The notes under the pieces: generated by a model
Told to the model about the DNA's origin: nothing
Seen by the model: the letters and a program-made list of their open reading frames with translations, nothing else
The model's database searches: none
Position numbers and translations under genes: made by a program
Source of the DNA: Pectinatus frisingensis
GTDB taxonomy: Bacteria; Bacillota; Negativicutes; Selenomonadales; Selenomonadaceae
DNA: 64,000 bases
Assembly: GCF_015732285.1 (NCBI RefSeq)
Contig: NZ_WIQU01000046.1
Span: 1 to 64,000, forward strand
Reading direction: 5' to 3'
Shown here: positions 61,300-64,000 of the stretch, piece after piece
How the letters are laid out: every line of letters begins with the position of its first letter
How positions within the stretch are numbered: the first letter of the stretch is position 1

Positions 61300-62100
61300 A
61301 TGGCAGTAAAATTAATTGTAAGTGATTTGGATGGGACTCTTTTAAACAGCAGGAAAACTGTAAGTGACGCAACGGCGCAAATATTGCAAAAAGCTTCACA
61401 AATGGGAATATATACCTCGATAGCAACGGGAAGAATGCATACCTGTGCGGCTTTTTTCGGTAAAAAAATCGACAGCAAGGTGCCAGTGATATCCTGTAAT
61501 GGCGGTATGATGCGTACTGTTGATACAAATGAATTGATTTATGAAAAATACGTAGATGACTGTGTCGGAGAAGAAATCTTAGCGTTCCTTTTTGCAAATA
61601 AAGTATACTGCAGCTGGTATATAGGAATGAAAAATATTGCCCCGTATTTTTCTTGGTCAATGTTTCCCGATTATACAACTGTAGTTCCGTTTAATTTTAT
61701 TGAAACAGGAAATGACTATAAAAAATACGCCCATAAAATAACACAGTTTATTTTGCGTGATAATGAAAAACTACCTCTAAGCATATTGGATTCATTAAAT
61801 GAAAAATTTGGTAAATATGTGTCTTTTCAGCAAAATACTCAATATACGATAGATATTACGCCGTTAGCCACCACTAAAGCTACTGGACTGCAATCATTAG
61901 CCGGATATCTCGGCGTTAAACCGGCAGAGGTAATGGTGCTGGGGGATGGCAGTAATGATTTGGAAATGTTTGAATATGCAGGTATCGCTGTCGCCATGGG
62001 AAATGCTGACAACAGTGTCAAGGAAAGGGCAACTTTTATAACAGCAGATTGTGATAATAACGGTGTAGCCGAGGCAATAGAAAAAGTATTGGAAATTTAA
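61300..62100 (+). CDS. Cof-type HAD phosphatase
   Basis: A 266-residue haloacid-dehalogenase phosphatase (class IIB). Motif I is SDLDGTLLNS, motif II SIATGR, motif III a Lys in TTKATGLQSL and motif IV GDGSNDLEM. Substrates of this class are sugar phosphates or similar. The ATG at 61300 follows AGGGAGA. It starts 27 bases after the activator gene and may remove or detoxify phosphorylated intermediates of the pathway; that role is inferred from position only. Confidence 0.9.
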   Translation: MAVKLIVSDLDGTLLNSRKTVSDATAQILQKASQMGIYTSIATGRMHTCAAFFGKKIDSKVPVISCNGGMMRTVDTNELIYEKYVDDCVGEEILAFLFANKVYCSWYIGMKNIAPYFSWSMFPDYTTVVPFNFIETGNDYKKYAHKITQFILRDNEKLPLSILDSLNEKFGKYVSFQQNTQYTIDITPLATTKATGLQSLAGYLGVKPAEVMVLGDGSNDLEMFEYAGIAVAMGNADNSVKERATFITADCDNNGVAEAIEKVLEI

Positions 62101-62133
62101 GTCTTTATTTGCAGTCTTTTTTCGGCAGTCAAT

Positions 62134-62198
62134 ATATTCATATTACGGCAGGGATAAATAAATATGAAAGTAAAATATCGCTGCCGGATGCGGAATAT
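62134..62198. repeat. Imperfect inverted repeat after the HAD gene
   Basis: ATATTC ... CGGCAG (62134-62151) and CTGCCG ... GAATAT (62181-62198) face each other; 13 of 18 positions pair. The loop is AT-rich. There is no T-tract, so its role is unclear. Confidence 0.4.
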
Positions 62199-62242
62199 TG
62201 ATATTGTAAGAGTACAGGTCTTTAATTTGTTTTTTGCAAAAA

Positions 62243-62381
62243 AATAAGGGGCTGTCGCATGAACAACATTGACCTCATAAGGATGCAATCCACCGCCGCT
62301 GTGTGGTTCCCCGCCCTTTTAAGGGCGGACGAAAGGAACAGATGCATATTATGAATGAAAATGGCTGCGTGTGACAACCTC
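62243..62381 (+). repeat. Structured dispersed repeat, copy B
   Basis: About 139 bases, opposite in orientation to copy A. It begins AATAAGGGGCTGTCGCATGA and ends GCGTGTGACAACCTC; 13 of 14 terminal positions pair (with wobble). Inner pairs are CATAA/TTATG and ATGCA/TGCAT, at the same positions as the CATA/TATG and GCAA/TTGC pairs of copy A. The middle hairpin is CCGCCCTTTTAAGGGCGG. It lies between the convergent HAD and trpS genes. Confidence 0.65.
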
Positions 62382-62421
62382 TTCAACATGAGCAAAAATT
62401 TATGTTAATAAATAATATGAT

Positions 62422-63507
62422 TTATCTTTGAAAGCGTTTTACTTGTTCTTTTATAAGTTCATCATCATCAAAATAATTTATTTTCATGGCGCTTTTCACT
62501 GCTTTCAAAGTCTGGGCAGCAACTGCGCGTGCTTTTTGGCTGCCATCTTGCAGCATTTTATATATGGCAGGAATATTTTTCTCAAGTTCAGTACGGCGTT
62601 TCTTTATCGGCTCAAGATATTCCATTAATATGGCATAAAGGAATTTTTTTACCTTAACATCACCCAGACCACCGCGCTGGTAATGAGTCTTTAATTCGTC
62701 CAGATTGTCATAATCTGGCAGATAGCGTTTGAAATGTTCTGCAGTGCAGAAAGCGTCAAGATAGGTAAAAACAGTGTTGCCGGTGATTTTTCCCGGATCA
62801 CTGAGACGTATATGGTCAGGATCGGTATACATATTCATTACCTTTTTTTTGATTTCATCGGCGGTTTCTGATAAATAAATGCAGTTGCCGATAGATTTGC
62901 TCATTTTTGCTTTCCCATCAATACCGGGCAGACGCTGGCATACCTCATTGCTGGGTAAAAGTATATCCGGTTCAGTTAAAGCTTTACCATAAGTGCTATT
63001 GAATTTGCGAACTATTTCTCTGGTTTGCTCAAGCATCGGCACTTGGTCTTCGCCTCCCGGGACGGTTGTAGCCTGGAAAGCTGTTATATCTGCAGCCTGA
63101 CTGATGGGATAGGTAAAAAATCCGACAGGGATGCTGGCTTCGAAATTTCTTGACTGAATTTCTGCTTTCACTGTAGGATTACGCTGCAAGCGTGAAACTG
63201 TTACCAAATTCATGTAATAAGCACATAATTCCGGTAGTTGAGGAATTTGTGATTGTATAAAAATTGTCGATTTTTCCGGGTCAAGACCGCAAGCCAGATA
63301 ATCAAGTGCAACTTCAATTATATTTTGTCGTATTTTTTCCGGATTATCAGCATTATCAGTGAGAGCCTGGGCATCAGCAATCATAATGAATATTTTATCG
63401 TATGTACCTGAATTTTGTAATTTTACACGTTCCCGCAAAGAACCGACATAATGGCCTATATGCAATCTTCCGGTAGGACGATCTCCCGTTAAGATAATTT
63501 TTGCCAC
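62422..63507 (-). CDS. trpS: Tryptophanyl-tRNA synthetase
   Basis: A 361-residue class I synthetase that charges tRNA-Trp. DRPTGRLHIGHYVGSL has the HIGH motif and KAKMSKSIGN the KMSKS motif. VPGGEDQVPMLEQTREI and the C-terminal helical region are typical. TGGAGG precedes the ATG. It is convergent with the PTS/HAD cluster and divergent from the thioesterase gene. Confidence 0.97.
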   Translation of the reverse strand: MAKIILTGDRPTGRLHIGHYVGSLRERVKLQNSGTYDKIFIMIADAQALTDNADNPEKIRQNIIEVALDYLACGLDPEKSTIFIQSQIPQLPELCAYYMNLVTVSRLQRNPTVKAEIQSRNFEASIPVGFFTYPISQAADITAFQATTVPGGEDQVPMLEQTREIVRKFNSTYGKALTEPDILLPSNEVCQRLPGIDGKAKMSKSIGNCIYLSETADEIKKKVMNMYTDPDHIRLSDPGKITGNTVFTYLDAFCTAEHFKRYLPDYDNLDELKTHYQRGGLGDVKVKKFLYAILMEYLEPIKKRRTELEKNIPAIYKMLQDGSQKARAVAAQTLKAVKSAMKINYFDDDELIKEQVKRFQR

Positions 63508-63667
63508 GCATATTCCTCCAATTGGATATATAATAGTATATATTAAAACTATATCTATTATAGCAGTTTTTATTGTATAGTAATAGAAAAAGATTCCTGT
63601 CGCAATAATGCAGGAGGGGAAAATTTATACAAAAAGCTGCGGTAATGATAAAAAGAGGGGTAATCAT

Positions 63668-64000
63668 ATGGAAGTAACTGAAAAGGTCAAAGTCGGTATG
63701 GTAAAAAAGGTAAGCAGTATTGTGGATAAGAATAATACTGCTTTGGCAATGAAAAGCGGGACTCTTGAAGTTTATGCGACACCGGCTATGACTGCATTGA
63801 TGGAGCAGGCCGCAGCGGAACTGTTGCAAACAGTTTTACCGGAAGGCTGGACTTCGGTAGGAATAGCGATGTCCGTTGCTCATACCAGTGCGTCACCAGT
63901 GGGAATGAAGGTCAAGGCCGAAGCTAAAGTTATTGCTGTTGACAGACGTAAAGTATCTTATGAAGTGGTTGCTTTTGATGAGGTCGGTGAAATAGGCAAG
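63668..64000 (+). CDS. Thioesterase family protein (FlK-like), partial
   Basis: The first 111 codons of a gene that runs off the window. MEVTEKVKVGMVKKVSS, LEVYATPAMTALMEQAAAEL and TSVGIAMSVAHTSASPVGM match the hot-dog-fold thioesterases related to fluoroacetyl-CoA thioesterase FlK, with the Thr/Glu/His catalytic positions apparently present (TP, E in LMEQAA, H in VAHTSA). The natural substrate is unknown. GAGGGG precedes the ATG at 63668. The 3' end is outside the window. Confidence 0.8.
   Translation, partial: MEVTEKVKVGMVKKVSSIVDKNNTALAMKSGTLEVYATPAMTALMEQAAAELLQTVLPEGWTSVGIAMSVAHTSASPVGMKVKAEAKVIAVDRRKVSYEVVAFDEVGEIGK

Noticed and set aside
1-64000. CRISPR arrays, insertion sequences, tRNA or rRNA genes
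   Set aside because: Looked for repeat-spacer periodicity, transposase motifs and tRNA-like cloverleaf ends; none recognised by eye.

Overview
The window looks like chromosome from an AT-rich, Gram-negative-type Firmicute of the class Negativicutes. A Pectinatus- or Selenomonas-like organism is my inference; no rRNA or tRNA gene is present to confirm it. The evidence is a Bacillus-like housekeeping order (ylxM-ffh-rpsP-khpA-ylqD-rimM-trmD-rplS-lepB-rbgA and rnhB-ylqG-ylqH) next to a complete membrane-type complex I operon and a full kdp potassium system.

Layout. 1-6.6 kb (minus strand): a compact type IV pilus locus (pilB, pilT, pilC with a frameshift, major pilin, short prepilin peptidase, four pseudopilin-like genes, and the start of a PilM-like gene). 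It follows aroE. 6.6-20.9 kb (minus): aroE, comM, ubiX, yraN, FlhB- and FliK-like genes, rnhB, then rbgA to ylxM, the translation, SRP and ribosome-maturation block. A divergent LysR/Asp-Glu racemase pair interrupts it. 21-22.9 kb (minus): a TetR-TlpA-CcdA thiol-redox operon with an apparent autoregulatory operator. 23.4-33.2 kb (plus): nuoABCDHIJKLMN without nuoEFG. 33.3-43.8 kb (plus): kdpFABC preceded by a KdpE-type operator and followed by two successive KdpD/KdpE pairs; the first sensor is a short form. 44-46.3 kb: an iron-ADH-family dehydrogenase, then a cobalamin riboswitch with its own terminator but no cobalamin gene behind it (a GH25 lysozyme gene follows). 46.7-50.1 kb: pgl-zwf and rplM-rpsI. 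50.2-52.7 kb: a nitroreductase and a divergent MFS/TetR pair sharing a perfect inverted-repeat operator.

52.7-62.1 kb (plus) is the most unusual region. A sigma-54 (-24/-12) promoter precedes a galactitol-type PTS (IIB, IIC, IIA), two different D-2-hydroxyacid dehydrogenases flanking a class II sugar-phosphate aldolase, a 957-residue LevR-like activator and a HAD phosphatase. There is no polyol dehydrogenase, so the substrate is probably not galactitol. A sugar-acid-like compound that is phosphorylated on entry, oxidised at C2 and split by the aldolase would fit, but this is inference. 62.2-64 kb holds a structured repeat, trpS (minus) and the start of a thioesterase gene.

Two copies of a roughly 140-bp foldable repeat (37.8 kb and 62.2 kb, opposite orientations) share their ends and appear to conserve base pairing rather than sequence in the middle. 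All functional calls are by eye from sequence motifs; no database search was run.
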